In this document: positions 1-6,157 of the stretch, piece after piece | Layout of the letters: every line of letters starts with the position of its first letter | How positions within the stretch are numbered: position 1 is the stretch's first letter | NCBI GenBank assembly: GCA_021106995.1 | Contig: JAIOTG010000006.1 | Coordinates: 1 to 6,771, forward strand | DNA length: 6,771 bases | Source of the DNA: a bacterium | GTDB taxonomy: Bacteria; Patescibacteriota; Patescibacteriia; Patescibacteriales; JAGXOH01 | Direction: 5' to 3' | Notes under the pieces: generated by a model | What the model was told of the DNA's origin: nothing | The model's database searches: none | The model's input: the letters and a program-made list of their open reading frames with translations, nothing else | Program-made: the position numbers and the translations under genes

Positions 1-246
1 ATCTATTTTTACCCTATACCAACTAGCGGACAACTATATCAATACTATCTTGATATGGTTTACAAATATCCGGGTAGAAAAACGATTGAAGAAGCTATGA
101 ATTTTACAGGAGTATACGAAGCGTATTTTGTCTTAAATAAATACTGGTGGGCTTTTGATAAAATTAAAGAAGAAGCTAAAATGGAAGCTGATTCTTGGAA
201 AAAAATTGGAAATGAAGATATTTATATTTTTAAATATTTTAGATAA
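1..246 (+). CDS. C-terminal fragment of an unidentified protein, possibly the tail of a GT-C type membrane glycosyltransferase
   Basis: The frame is open from the first base and ends at a TAA at 244-246, so this is the last 81 residues of a gene that begins outside the window. An internal ATG at 55 is not a convincing start, because the frame runs through it and no ribosome binding site precedes it. The fragment is rich in aromatic residues (YQYY, KYWWAF, IYIFKYF) and has no membrane helix. The pattern 'YPIPTSGQLYQYY ... YPGRKTIEEA ... YFVLNKYWW' followed by 'GNEDIYIF' resembles the soluble, extracytoplasmic end of bacterial GT39/ArnT-like glycosyltransferases, but this rests on general resemblance only. 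It converges on the minus-strand operon and shares its terminator. The reading frame is fairly certain; the function is a guess. Confidence 0.55.
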   Translation: MYFYPIPTSGQLYQYYLDMVYKYPGRKTIEEAMNFTGVYEAYFVLNKYWWAFDKIKEEAKMEADSWKKIGNEDIYIFKYFR

Positions 247-251
247 ATATA

Positions 252-277
252 AAAGCCGGGTTTTTCTTCCCGGCTTT
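252..277. terminator. Bidirectional intrinsic terminator between convergent genes
   Basis: A perfect 9-bp inverted repeat, AAAGCCGGG (252-260) and CCCGGCTTT (269-277), encloses an 8-nt loop. On the plus strand it is followed by AAGAGTTTTT, and on the minus strand by TATATTTAT, so it can act both ways. It lies 6 nt after the stop of the plus-strand fragment. It overlaps the stop codon of the minus-strand 97-aa gene (TAA at 278-276), so it probably ends both transcription units. Confidence 0.8.
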
Positions 278-569
278 AAGAGTTTTTAGGGTAAGCACTG
301 ATTATGCTTTTCATATTCTTGGAAAGTACTATTTTCCAACCAGATACATATGCTAAAATTGCCCCGTTTTTGTCTTTTTTAATTTTTACTTTTCCAGACT
401 TTATCAATTTTTTTATTTCTTTTACTGTAAAAAGACCCGAGAAAGCGCCTGCTCTTTCATGTAGCCTAAGTCTTCCATGGTCTGTTTTGTCATTCGATCT
501 AACCATTTTGGGAGTTTCTGTTTTTTTGTATTCCCTGTCTTTTTTTATCCGTGCATTTCTTATTCCCAT
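276..569 (-). CDS. Small basic protein of unknown function (97 aa), faintly DUF4258-like
   Basis: The function is not recognised. The protein is very lysine/arginine-rich. Residues 1-30 form a charged, probably unstructured leader. Residues 31-97 look like a compact alpha+beta domain: H31-GRLRLHER (helix with H37 and R39), a helix VKEIKKLIKSGKV (49-61), then strands around GAILAYVSGWKIVLS (69-83) and SIISAYP (88-94). The order 'H..R, helix, ...GkV, strand, strand ending in a Tyr' recalls DUF4258/RelE-like small domains, but this is weak and no antitoxin-like gene sits beside it. Its start is well supported: a perfect AGGAGG lies 7 nt upstream of the ATG, the only strong Shine-Dalgarno seen in the window. 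It starts 29 nt after the HymD-like gene with no terminator between them, so it is probably the last gene of the hydrogenase operon. Confidence 0.65.
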   Translation of the reverse strand: MGIRNARIKKDREYKKTETPKMVRSNDKTDHGRLRLHERAGAFSGLFTVKEIKKLIKSGKVKIKKDKNGAILAYVSGWKIVLSKNMKSIISAYPKNS

Positions 570-576
570 TTTAATT

Positions 577-582
577 CCTCCT
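577..582 (-). promoter_or_regulatory. Strong Shine-Dalgarno site (AGGAGG) for the 97-aa gene
   Basis: AGGAGG on the minus strand, 7 nt before the ATG at 569 and preceded by an A-tract. It fixes the start of the 97-aa gene. It stands out because none of the other six minus-strand starts in this window has a comparable purine box. Confidence 0.85.
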
Positions 583-598
583 TTTTTAATATTTTAAA

Positions 599-1135
599 TT
601 AAAATAATTTTCCTAAAGGTTTCAAAATAGCGTAGGCTAAAACTCCTCCCAATACGGCTGTGACAAATTGAGGCCAACTCATCATTTGTGCCACCTTAAC
701 AGCTAATTCCTGCTTAAGCAAGAGCTTCGCTATAAAATCAACGCTTAAATATAAAAATGTAAATTTTAAAAAAGAACCAACTACCACCCCAATCCAATAA
801 CCAGTTTTTCTAGAAGCCCAATTATTGTAAAACCAGTCTATGCTTAAAACAAAAATTACATTCCCGATCATTATAAAGGGAACCACTGGTGCTAAAACAG
901 CTGGAAGCAAACCTCCTGACAAAGCCATTAAACTCGGGACTAAACAAATAACCAAAGCACTCCTTATTCCGACAAAAAATAGTGTTAAAATAAATATGGC
1001 GTTTATTATAAGTCCTGTAACTAATTGAACGTGAAAATAGAAAGGTAAGACAGTGACCACAGTGCTTAAAATTAAAAATTGTGCGATTACTTGAACATTA
1101 GCAAACTCCAATGCTCTTTCTTTTAAATATTGCAT
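599..1135 (-). CDS. HymD-like integral membrane protein associated with [FeFe]-hydrogenase (ECF S-component-like)
   Basis: A 178-aa very hydrophobic protein with about six membrane segments, roughly residues 15-33, 36-56, 59-77, 79-101, 112-134 and 153-173. The stretch 'LMALSGGLLPAVLAPVVPFIMIGN' (about 69-92), rich in small residues and Pro and ending in GN, is typical of the small membrane proteins often annotated 'iron hydrogenase' or HymD, which lie beside [FeFe]-hydrogenase genes in fermentative anaerobes and resemble ECF-transporter S components. It has no cysteines or metal-binding motifs, so it cannot itself be a hydrogenase. Its role is unknown; membrane docking of the enzyme or solute uptake linked to the pathway are both possible. 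It starts at ATG 1135, 28 nt after the TM1266-like gene, without a clear ribosome binding site. The membrane topology is certain; the family assignment comes from motif memory plus context. Confidence 0.75.
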   Translation of the reverse strand: MQYLKERALEFANVQVIAQFLILSTVVTVLPFYFHVQLVTGLIINAIFILTLFFVGIRSALVICLVPSLMALSGGLLPAVLAPVVPFIMIGNVIFVLSIDWFYNNWASRKTGYWIGVVVGSFLKFTFLYLSVDFIAKLLLKQELAVKVAQMMSWPQFVTAVLGGVLAYAILKPLGKLF

Positions 1136-1163
1136 AAAATATTATTTAAAAAATTATTATAAA

Positions 1164-1430
1164 TTATTTTGTCATAATGTTGTTTCTAGCCACAACACCA
1201 TAAAGGGCGTCAATCTTTTTAGTAAGATCATTAATCTGCTTAGCCGTTCCCTCCACTGCCACAGCAATCATGCCAGTGCAATTCTCTACGCAAGAACGCT
1301 GAACATTTACACCTAAACGCGACATAATTATACTACCATTGTCTGTTAGAATTTTCTGAACATCAACAGAGTGCGTCTTCCTGTCTTTAACTAAAATTGT
1401 AATTGTTCCTAAATGTTTTTTAATAGACAT
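1164..1430 (-). CDS. TM1266-type iron-only hydrogenase system putative regulator (ACT-like fold)
   Basis: An 88-aa protein with the layout of the TM1266 family: strand GTITILVKD (8-16), helix SVDVQKILTDNG (21-32), strand IIMSRLGVNV (34-43), strand MIAVAVEGT (54-62), helix AKQINDLTKKIDAL (63-76), and a final GV (78-79). These proteins have a ferredoxin-like ACT/NikR-C fold and are habitually encoded with [FeFe]-hydrogenases or their maturases; a regulatory role is assumed in annotation rather than proven. It lacks a DNA-binding domain, so it would act as a ligand or redox sensor on a partner. Unusually, C47 and C51 form a C-x3-C pair in the central loop, where I do not recall cysteines in the family. 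It starts 16 nt after hydA. Confidence 0.85.
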   Translation of the reverse strand: MSIKKHLGTITILVKDRKTHSVDVQKILTDNGSIIMSRLGVNVQRSCVENCTGMIAVAVEGTAKQINDLTKKIDALYGVVARNNIMTK

Positions 1431-1446
1431 ATATTTTTAAAAATTA

Positions 1447-3189
1447 TTATTTTCCTCTTTTTAATCTTTTGGAGTAATAATAGGTATGTAAAACCTTGTG
1501 CTCCAATCCTTTTTTTTCCTCTAACCAATCCAAGACCTCTAAAACACCTTTGTTTTCGTGAGCCTTTCTTATCTTCTTGCCTTTATCAATTTTATACAAA
1601 GCCTGAATTCTTTTTTCCCTTATTTCCTTTGTGGTTGGTATTGGCTGACCTCCACCCCCAATACATCCGCCTGGGCAAGCCATTACTTCTATATAATCAT
1701 AATTAGATAAATTTTCAATAATAGGCTCAATGTTTCCGATTCCGTTTACCACGGCTACGCGCAAAGGACTACCGGCCACTTTTACTACCGCCTCCTTAAC
1801 TCCGTCCATTCCTCTAACCTCTTTAAAATCTATTTTAGAACGACAAACTCCACTTTTTTTATTTCCACAAGCCATATAGTGAGCCGTTCTAAGGGCCGAT
1901 TCCATAACACCACCAGATCCACCATAAATTGCGCCAGCACCAGTATATTCGCCCAAAGGATTATCGGATTTTTCATTCTTAAGTTTACCAAACTTAATCT
2001 TATTTTTTTTCATAAGCCAAGCAAATTCTCTAGTTGTCAAAACGTTGTCTACCGGATAATTACCACCCACCTTCATTTCTTTTCGTTTTGCCTCATATTT
2101 TTTGGCAGTACAAGGCATAATTGAAACCACTTCAATATTTTTAGGATTAATTTTCATCTTACGGGCCCAATATGTCTTAATTACTCCACCCAAATGAATA
2201 TGAGGAGATCTAGAAGTTGTTAAATTTGGTATTAATTCAGGGTGATAAAATTCAGTATATTTAACCCAAGCTGGACAACAAGAGGTTATCATAGGTATGG
2301 TTTTTTTATATTTTATTCTCTCTAGTAACTCCTCTGCCTCAACCATAGTAGTAAGATCAGCTCCAAAATTAACATCAAAAACATAATCGAATCCCAAAGC
2401 TTTTAAGCCTGAAACTATTTGATCAGTCACTATTTTTCCATAAGGAAGCCCAAACTCCTCACCCACACTAACTCGTATTGAAGGCGCAAACTGAGCCACT
2501 AAAATCTTTTTTTTATTTCTTATTTTTTTCTCAACTTCTTCCCACTCGCTTTGCTCTTGAGCCGCGCTCACCGGACAATGAAGAGCACATTGACCGCAAT
2601 AAATACAATCAAAATCCTTATTTGTGGTTGGCACTATTTCTTGCTTGTAGCCCTTACCTTTTATTTCTAAATAATTAATATTTTGCATAACAGAACAAGC
2701 TTCTATACAATTTCGACAATCAATACACTGAGTACCGTCTATTTCCACGGCATTAGCAAATTTGTATATCTTTCTATTTTCTTTTCTTTCCTTAAAACGA
2801 GTTATCTTCACATCGTAATCCCGCGCCATCTTACGCAAAGAACAATTAAGACTCCACACACAGCTTTCACATTTTTCCACATGTTCTGAAAATATTAATT
2901 CTATATTAAGATTTCTTGATTTTTTTACTTTTTCTGAGTTGGTTTTTATAATCATTCCCGGCCTTGCTTCAGTTGAACAAGAAGTTACTAAATCCCCAAT
3001 CTTTTTTTTACTTCCCTTTTCTTTTACTTCAACCACACAAATACGACAATTACCCTTGGCAGAAAAATCGAGATGATGGCAAAGTGTTGGGATACTAATT
3101 TTATTTCTTTTTGCAACCTCAAGTATAGTCTCCCCTTCTGAGCACTTTGTCCTTTTATTATTAAGAGTTATGTAAAAAATTTTAGCCAT
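1447..3189 (-). CDS. hydA: [FeFe]-hydrogenase catalytic subunit HydA (HndD-like, modular, NAD-linked type)
   Basis: Catalyses 2H+ + 2e- = H2 in the cytoplasm. Residue numbers here count from a TTG at 3198; from the preferred ATG at 3189 subtract 3, giving 580 aa. Modules in order: [2Fe-2S] ferredoxin domain (C40, C51, C54, C74); His-Cys3 cluster (H106, C110, C113, C119); two [4Fe-4S] clusters (C158/161/164/168 and C198/201/204/208); H-cluster domain with L1 TSCCPAW (305-311), L2 MPCTAKK (361-367) and L3 ACPGGCIGGGGQ (507-518). H-cluster ligands are C308, C363, C508 and C512. The proton-relay residues known from Clostridium pasteurianum CpI appear present (C307, E287, E290, R294), with T327 where CpI has S319. 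Nothing is missing, so an active enzyme is expected if HydE, HydF and HydG exist elsewhere. The C-terminal LHTYYYSKR resembles HndD-type ends. The ATG gives the usual short N-terminus (MAKIFYITLNN); neither start has a Shine-Dalgarno. Confidence 0.97.
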   Translation of the reverse strand: MAKIFYITLNNKRTKCSEGETILEVAKRNKISIPTLCHHLDFSAKGNCRICVVEVKEKGSKKKIGDLVTSCSTEARPGMIIKTNSEKVKKSRNLNIELIFSEHVEKCESCVWSLNCSLRKMARDYDVKITRFKERKENRKIYKFANAVEIDGTQCIDCRNCIEACSVMQNINYLEIKGKGYKQEIVPTTNKDFDCIYCGQCALHCPVSAAQEQSEWEEVEKKIRNKKKILVAQFAPSIRVSVGEEFGLPYGKIVTDQIVSGLKALGFDYVFDVNFGADLTTMVEAEELLERIKYKKTIPMITSCCPAWVKYTEFYHPELIPNLTTSRSPHIHLGGVIKTYWARKMKINPKNIEVVSIMPCTAKKYEAKRKEMKVGGNYPVDNVLTTREFAWLMKKNKIKFGKLKNEKSDNPLGEYTGAGAIYGGSGGVMESALRTAHYMACGNKKSGVCRSKIDFKEVRGMDGVKEAVVKVAGSPLRVAVVNGIGNIEPIIENLSNYDYIEVMACPGGCIGGGGQPIPTTKEIREKRIQALYKIDKGKKIRKAHENKGVLEVLDWLEEKKGLEHKVLHTYYYSKRLKRGK

Positions 3190-3230
3190 AAAAACCAACT
3201 TAAAAGACTGATATTGAATCCAAATTTTTT

Positions 3231-3989
3231 TTATTTCTTGTTAAATTTTAATTTTACTAAATCTTTATAAATAAGATATTGGTAGCAAAGAAAAAATGGT
3301 GCTATTAAAAATGAAACTAATTGAACCAACGAACTCCAAACCTGAAGAGCCAAATCTCCATTTATAAAAAAACTAGGAACAGCGAATACAAAATAAAAAA
3401 CAAAATATAATAAAGCAAAACGTCCTGCTACTCCCCACCAATAACCTTTTACTAAATTCATACTTCCCTTTAAGGCCTCATAACCTTTTTTATCCTCAAA
3501 CATAAAAACCCAAACAGAAAAACTATAATAAACAAGCAAAATAATTCCGGGAATAAAAAGAAAAATAAAACCAAGAAATACTAATATGCCTGTTAAAGCA
3601 GAAACCCATAAAAATGAAAAGAAATATTTCTTTCGAGCTTCATTGAAAAGGGCAAAAACACCGGGCTTAGGATAATCCTTTTTAAAATACAAAAATGTTC
3701 CAGCTTGTGCTGAAACTGAAACATAAATAACCGAAACTATTAAAAGAACAATCCCTATAAAACCTAAAGCTATATTTAAAACAATATTATTTAACCCGAA
3801 ATAAGCAAGAATACCCCAGATTAAAAGTAAGGCAGCAACAGGGATAACGGCCAATATACTAATTAAAAATAAACCAATCAATTTTAAAAATCCCTTTTTG
3901 TAAAGTTCAAAAGAATTTTTAAAAAGATCTTCAATGGAAGAAAGCTTGGGCAATACACCATTGCTTGGTTGTACATTTTCTTGTTCCAT
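3231..3989 (-). CDS. Multi-pass membrane protein of the YciC / GPDPase-membrane-domain-like type
   Basis: A 252-aa protein with a short polar N-terminus (1-20), an amphipathic segment SIEDLFKNSFELYKKGF (18-34) and about six membrane helices, roughly 36-64, 70-92, 123-146, 147-165, 190-208 and 215-237. The motif FIPGIILLVYYSFSVWVFMFEDKKGYEALKGS, read around residues 145-176, followed by a 'LVKGYWWG' helix, is characteristic of the loosely related YciC (UPF0259), glycerophosphodiester phosphodiesterase membrane-domain and DUF975-like families: an IPG turn, a helix, an acidic residue, then 'ALkxS..lvkG.ww'. These families have no established activity. It has no iron-sulfur or quinone motif and only one cysteine. 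It lies 13 nt after the HydB-like gene and about 41 nt before hydA, so it is inserted between two hydrogenase subunits. A membrane anchor is possible but unproven; chance inclusion is equally possible. Confidence 0.75.
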   Translation of the reverse strand: MEQENVQPSNGVLPKLSSIEDLFKNSFELYKKGFLKLIGLFLISILAVIPVAALLLIWGILAYFGLNNIVLNIALGFIGIVLLIVSVIYVSVSAQAGTFLYFKKDYPKPGVFALFNEARKKYFFSFLWVSALTGILVFLGFIFLFIPGIILLVYYSFSVWVFMFEDKKGYEALKGSMNLVKGYWWGVAGRFALLYFVFYFVFAVPSFFINGDLALQVWSSLVQLVSFLIAPFFLCYQYLIYKDLVKLKFNKK

Positions 3990-4002
3990 AAATTTAATAT
4001 TA

Positions 4003-5049
4003 TTATTTAAAACATTTACAAACTAATTTTTGATCTTGTATAAAAACACCTGGTAATTTAGCTACATTTTTTAAATAAGATTTTAAAGGAATGGGGACAG
4101 CACAACCCAGGCCACAAAAAGATGATTCCTCTAAATTTTCTAAAATCTCTTTAAACAAAATCCAGTCAACGGAATCTTTTTTTACAATTTGACTCAATCT
4201 ATAAATCCCTTCTCTGCAAGGAGTACATTGCCCACAAGATTCTCCTAGAAAAAAATCAAGCCAGCTTTTCATTATTTTTTCAGCCTTATGACCCTGGAGC
4301 TTATAAACTTTAATAGTACCTGCTCCGTTTACTGGAATTTTTAATTGTTTTTTATTTAAAACTACACCTGAACCATCTCCTCCAACTTGAACAAAAAAAT
4401 CAAAAAAAGGATAGTTTCTGGTTTCTTTTAATACTTTTTCAATAGTCCAATCGTCGGGTAAATAAAAAACTCCTTTATTCTGGGCTTTCCCGCTCACAGT
4501 ATAATATCTTTCTTTTCTATAATTATCCGAATTTACCAAAGAAACATTTAATAAGGTCTCTACATTATTTATTAAAGTAGGACATCCCCAAAGACCATTT
4601 GTAGTAGGATAAGGTGGTCTTAAACGAGGTTCAATCCTTTCCCCTTCTATAGAATTTAAAATAGAAGTTTCCTCTCCTCCAATATATCCTGCTCCATGAG
4701 GTTTTACAAAAAGCTCTATATCTTTTTTTCCGATACATTCCAATAATCCAGGTCCTAATGTCTGATAATAATCTCCATTTATATAAATATAGGCTTTAAC
4801 TTTTATTTTCTTTTTGCCTTTATTTAAAAAACTACGAGCAATTTCAATCCCTTCTATAACTTCCTCGGCTCTATGCTTTAAAATATACCCATCCTTTTTC
4901 ACGCCAGGCTCCCCTTCAGAAGCATTACAAACTATATATTTTTCGTTTCCCGAAGCCTCGTCAACCATTTTCCATTTAAGAGTAGTAGAAAAACAACCGC
5001 CTCCACGGCCAAGCAAATTAGCTTTTTTTATTTTTGCTAAAATATTCAT
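4003..5049 (-). CDS. hydB: NuoF/HydB-like NADH-binding flavoprotein subunit, minimal form
   Basis: Expected to oxidise NADH at FMN and pass electrons to HydA. Over 348 aa it shows an FMN loop GRGGGCFSTTLKW (14-26), NASEGEPG (42-49), the NADH/FMN motif GAGYIGGEET (119-128), LWGCPTLINNVETL (153-166), an SLBB domain (about 213-260) and a [4Fe-4S] motif SCGQCTPCREG (C272, C275, C278) with fourth ligand probably C312. It lacks the N-terminal thioredoxin-like [2Fe-2S] domain and the C-terminal two-cluster ferredoxin domain of HydB/HndC; the end, C344-K-C346-FK, may be a vestige of that domain. Upstream extension is excluded: gap's TAA lies in the same frame three codons before the ATG. Usual RGGAGFPTG reads RGGGCFSTT, the usual NAD-E reads NAS-E, and the Cys of CGEE is Gly. 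Family assignment is secure; the NADH partner role is inferred from context. Confidence 0.92.
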   Translation of the reverse strand: MNILAKIKKANLLGRGGGCFSTTLKWKMVDEASGNEKYIVCNASEGEPGVKKDGYILKHRAEEVIEGIEIARSFLNKGKKKIKVKAYIYINGDYYQTLGPGLLECIGKKDIELFVKPHGAGYIGGEETSILNSIEGERIEPRLRPPYPTTNGLWGCPTLINNVETLLNVSLVNSDNYRKERYYTVSGKAQNKGVFYLPDDWTIEKVLKETRNYPFFDFFVQVGGDGSGVVLNKKQLKIPVNGAGTIKVYKLQGHKAEKIMKSWLDFFLGESCGQCTPCREGIYRLSQIVKKDSVDWILFKEILENLEESSFCGLGCAVPIPLKSYLKNVAKLPGVFIQDQKLVCKCFK

Positions 5050-5058
5050 AAAACTTAT

Positions 5059-6069
5059 TTAAACAAGCTTTTTCTTCCTTAAATAATCAGCTGTATCGGC
5101 CATACGGTTGCTATAACCCCACTCATTGTCATACCAAGAAATAATTTTAACCAAGTCTCCATCCACAACTTTAGTTAATTCCAAATCCACAATAGAACTA
5201 GCTGGATTACCTACAATATCAGAAAGAACTATAGGATCATTGGTTACTTCTAAAATACCTCTTAATTTAGAAGTTTTGGATGCTTTAGTTAAAGCTTTAT
5301 TTATATCTTTTTCAGTCACTTTTTTAGAAATAGAAAAAACAATATCACAAAGAGATCCAACCGGGGTGGGAGTGCGGACAGCCATTCCGTCAAATTTTCC
5401 TTTTAAACTTGGAATAGTTTTAGTAGTTGCTATAGCAGCACCAGTCGTGGTGGGTACGATATTAATAGCGGCCGCCCTTCCTCTTCTAAGATCTTTATGA
5501 GGTCCGTCTACAATATTTTGAGAACTCGTATAAGAATGAATGGTCGTCATTATGGCCTTTTTTATTCCAAATTTTTTCTTTATTACACTAGTTACTGGAG
5601 CTAAACAATTAGTGGTGCAAGATGCCATAGAAATAATCTTGTCACTTTTTTTAATTTCGTTTTCATTGACGCCCAAAACAATATTTTTTATTCCTTCGTC
5701 CCCTTTAGCGTGAGCTGAAATTATTACTTTTTTAGCACCAGCTTCCAAATGTTTACCAGCCGTTTCTTCAGTTCTAAAAAATCCAGTACATTCCAGAACA
5801 ACATCAACACCCAACTCTTTCCAAGGAAGATTCGATGGATCTCTCTCTGCTAAAACTTTAAACTTTTTACCATCTACGTATAGATGATGAGATGATCTTC
5901 TTACCTTTTTGTCATAAACTCCATAAACACTGTCATATTTTAAAAGATGAACCAAATTAGATAAATCGGTCAAATCATTAATGGCTACAATATTAATATT
6001 TTTATTATCCAAAAGTGCTTTAAAGGTGGCTCGGCCAATTCTGCCAAAACCATTAATTGCTACGTTCAT
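5059..6069 (-). CDS. gap: Glyceraldehyde-3-phosphate dehydrogenase, type I, NAD-dependent
   Basis: Oxidises and phosphorylates glyceraldehyde 3-phosphate to 1,3-bisphosphoglycerate, making NADH in glycolysis. At 336 aa it has the normal full length. The Rossmann motif INGFGRIGR is at 5-13. D32 in NDLTD favours NAD+ over NADP+. The catalytic site ASCTTN has nucleophile C151, with the general base H178 in HSYTSSQ, and VRTPTPVGS and WYDNEWGYSNR (312-322) complete the conserved set. Two mild departures are S183 where HAYTxDQ usually has Asp, and SAHAK (118-122) where SAPAK is usual. The ATG at 6069 gives the standard MNVAINGFGRIG start, although no Shine-Dalgarno precedes it. It is the promoter-proximal gene of the hydrogenase operon and ends 9 nt before hydB, rather than being followed by pgk or tpi as is common. 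Confidence 0.98.
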   Translation of the reverse strand: MNVAINGFGRIGRATFKALLDNKNINIVAINDLTDLSNLVHLLKYDSVYGVYDKKVRRSSHHLYVDGKKFKVLAERDPSNLPWKELGVDVVLECTGFFRTEETAGKHLEAGAKKVIISAHAKGDEGIKNIVLGVNENEIKKSDKIISMASCTTNCLAPVTSVIKKKFGIKKAIMTTIHSYTSSQNIVDGPHKDLRRGRAAAINIVPTTTGAAIATTKTIPSLKGKFDGMAVRTPTPVGSLCDIVFSISKKVTEKDINKALTKASKTSKLRGILEVTNDPIVLSDIVGNPASSIVDLELTKVVDGDLVKIISWYDNEWGYSNRMADTADYLRKKKLV

Positions 6070-6100
6070 AAAATAAATAATTAATTTTTATCTAAAAATA

Positions 6101-6109
6101 ATTATAACA
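6101..6109 (-). promoter_or_regulatory. Extended -10 promoter for the gap-hydrogenase operon
   Basis: On the minus strand TGTTATAAT is a perfect extended -10 (TG-n-TATAAT). The -35 area at the usual spacing (about 6124-6130, TTTTTA/TTTTAT) is weak, as expected for an extended -10 promoter, and overlaps the T-tract of the dapB terminator. Transcription would start near 6094, giving a leader of about 25 nt before gap. No operator-like palindrome is evident in that leader. Confidence 0.65.
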
Positions 6110-6127
6110 TAAATTTAAATAAAATAA

Positions 6128-6157
6128 AAACAGGGGTTCTTTTCAAAACCCCTGTTT
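6128..6157 (-). terminator. Intrinsic terminator of dapB
   Basis: A perfect 11-bp inverted repeat, AAACAGGGGTT (6128-6138) and AACCCCTGTTT (6147-6157), with an 8-nt loop. On the minus strand the stem runs into TTATTTTATTT, a good U-rich tail, 23 nt past the dapB stop codon. It separates dapB from the gap operon. The plus-strand tail (GTTTGATGG) is poorer, and no plus-strand gene needs it. Confidence 0.88.

Larger units (their letters stand above)
276..6069 (-). other. Predicted seven-gene transcription unit: gap-hydB-membrane-hydA-TM1266-hymD-like-97aa
   Basis: Seven same-strand genes have spacers of 9, 13, about 41, 16, 28 and 29 nt, and none of the spacers contains a hairpin with a T-tract. 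The unit is bracketed by the extended -10 at 6101-6109 upstream and the terminator at 252-277 downstream. No convincing internal promoter was seen. Co-transcription is inferred from layout only. Confidence 0.7.

Noticed and set aside
304..597. A 97-codon plus-strand open frame opposite the small basic gene
   Set aside because: The product is Phe/Ile/Leu-rich as expected from an antisense reading of a Lys-rich gene, and the minus-strand frame has a perfect AGGAGG.
3190..3198. TTG at 3198 as the start of hydA
   Set aside because: It adds only three residues; the ATG at 3189 gives the normal HydA N-terminus. Neither has a Shine-Dalgarno, so the ATG is preferred but not proven.
3190..3230. Possible internal promoter or hairpin between the membrane gene and hydA
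   Set aside because: This AT-rich spacer contains only a poor -10-like string (CAATAT) and no good -35 or symmetric stem.
5126..5500. A 124-codon plus-strand open frame opposite gap
   Set aside because: It lies wholly inside gap on the opposite strand, has no ribosome binding site, and its product looks like an antisense shadow; gap is full length and fully conserved.
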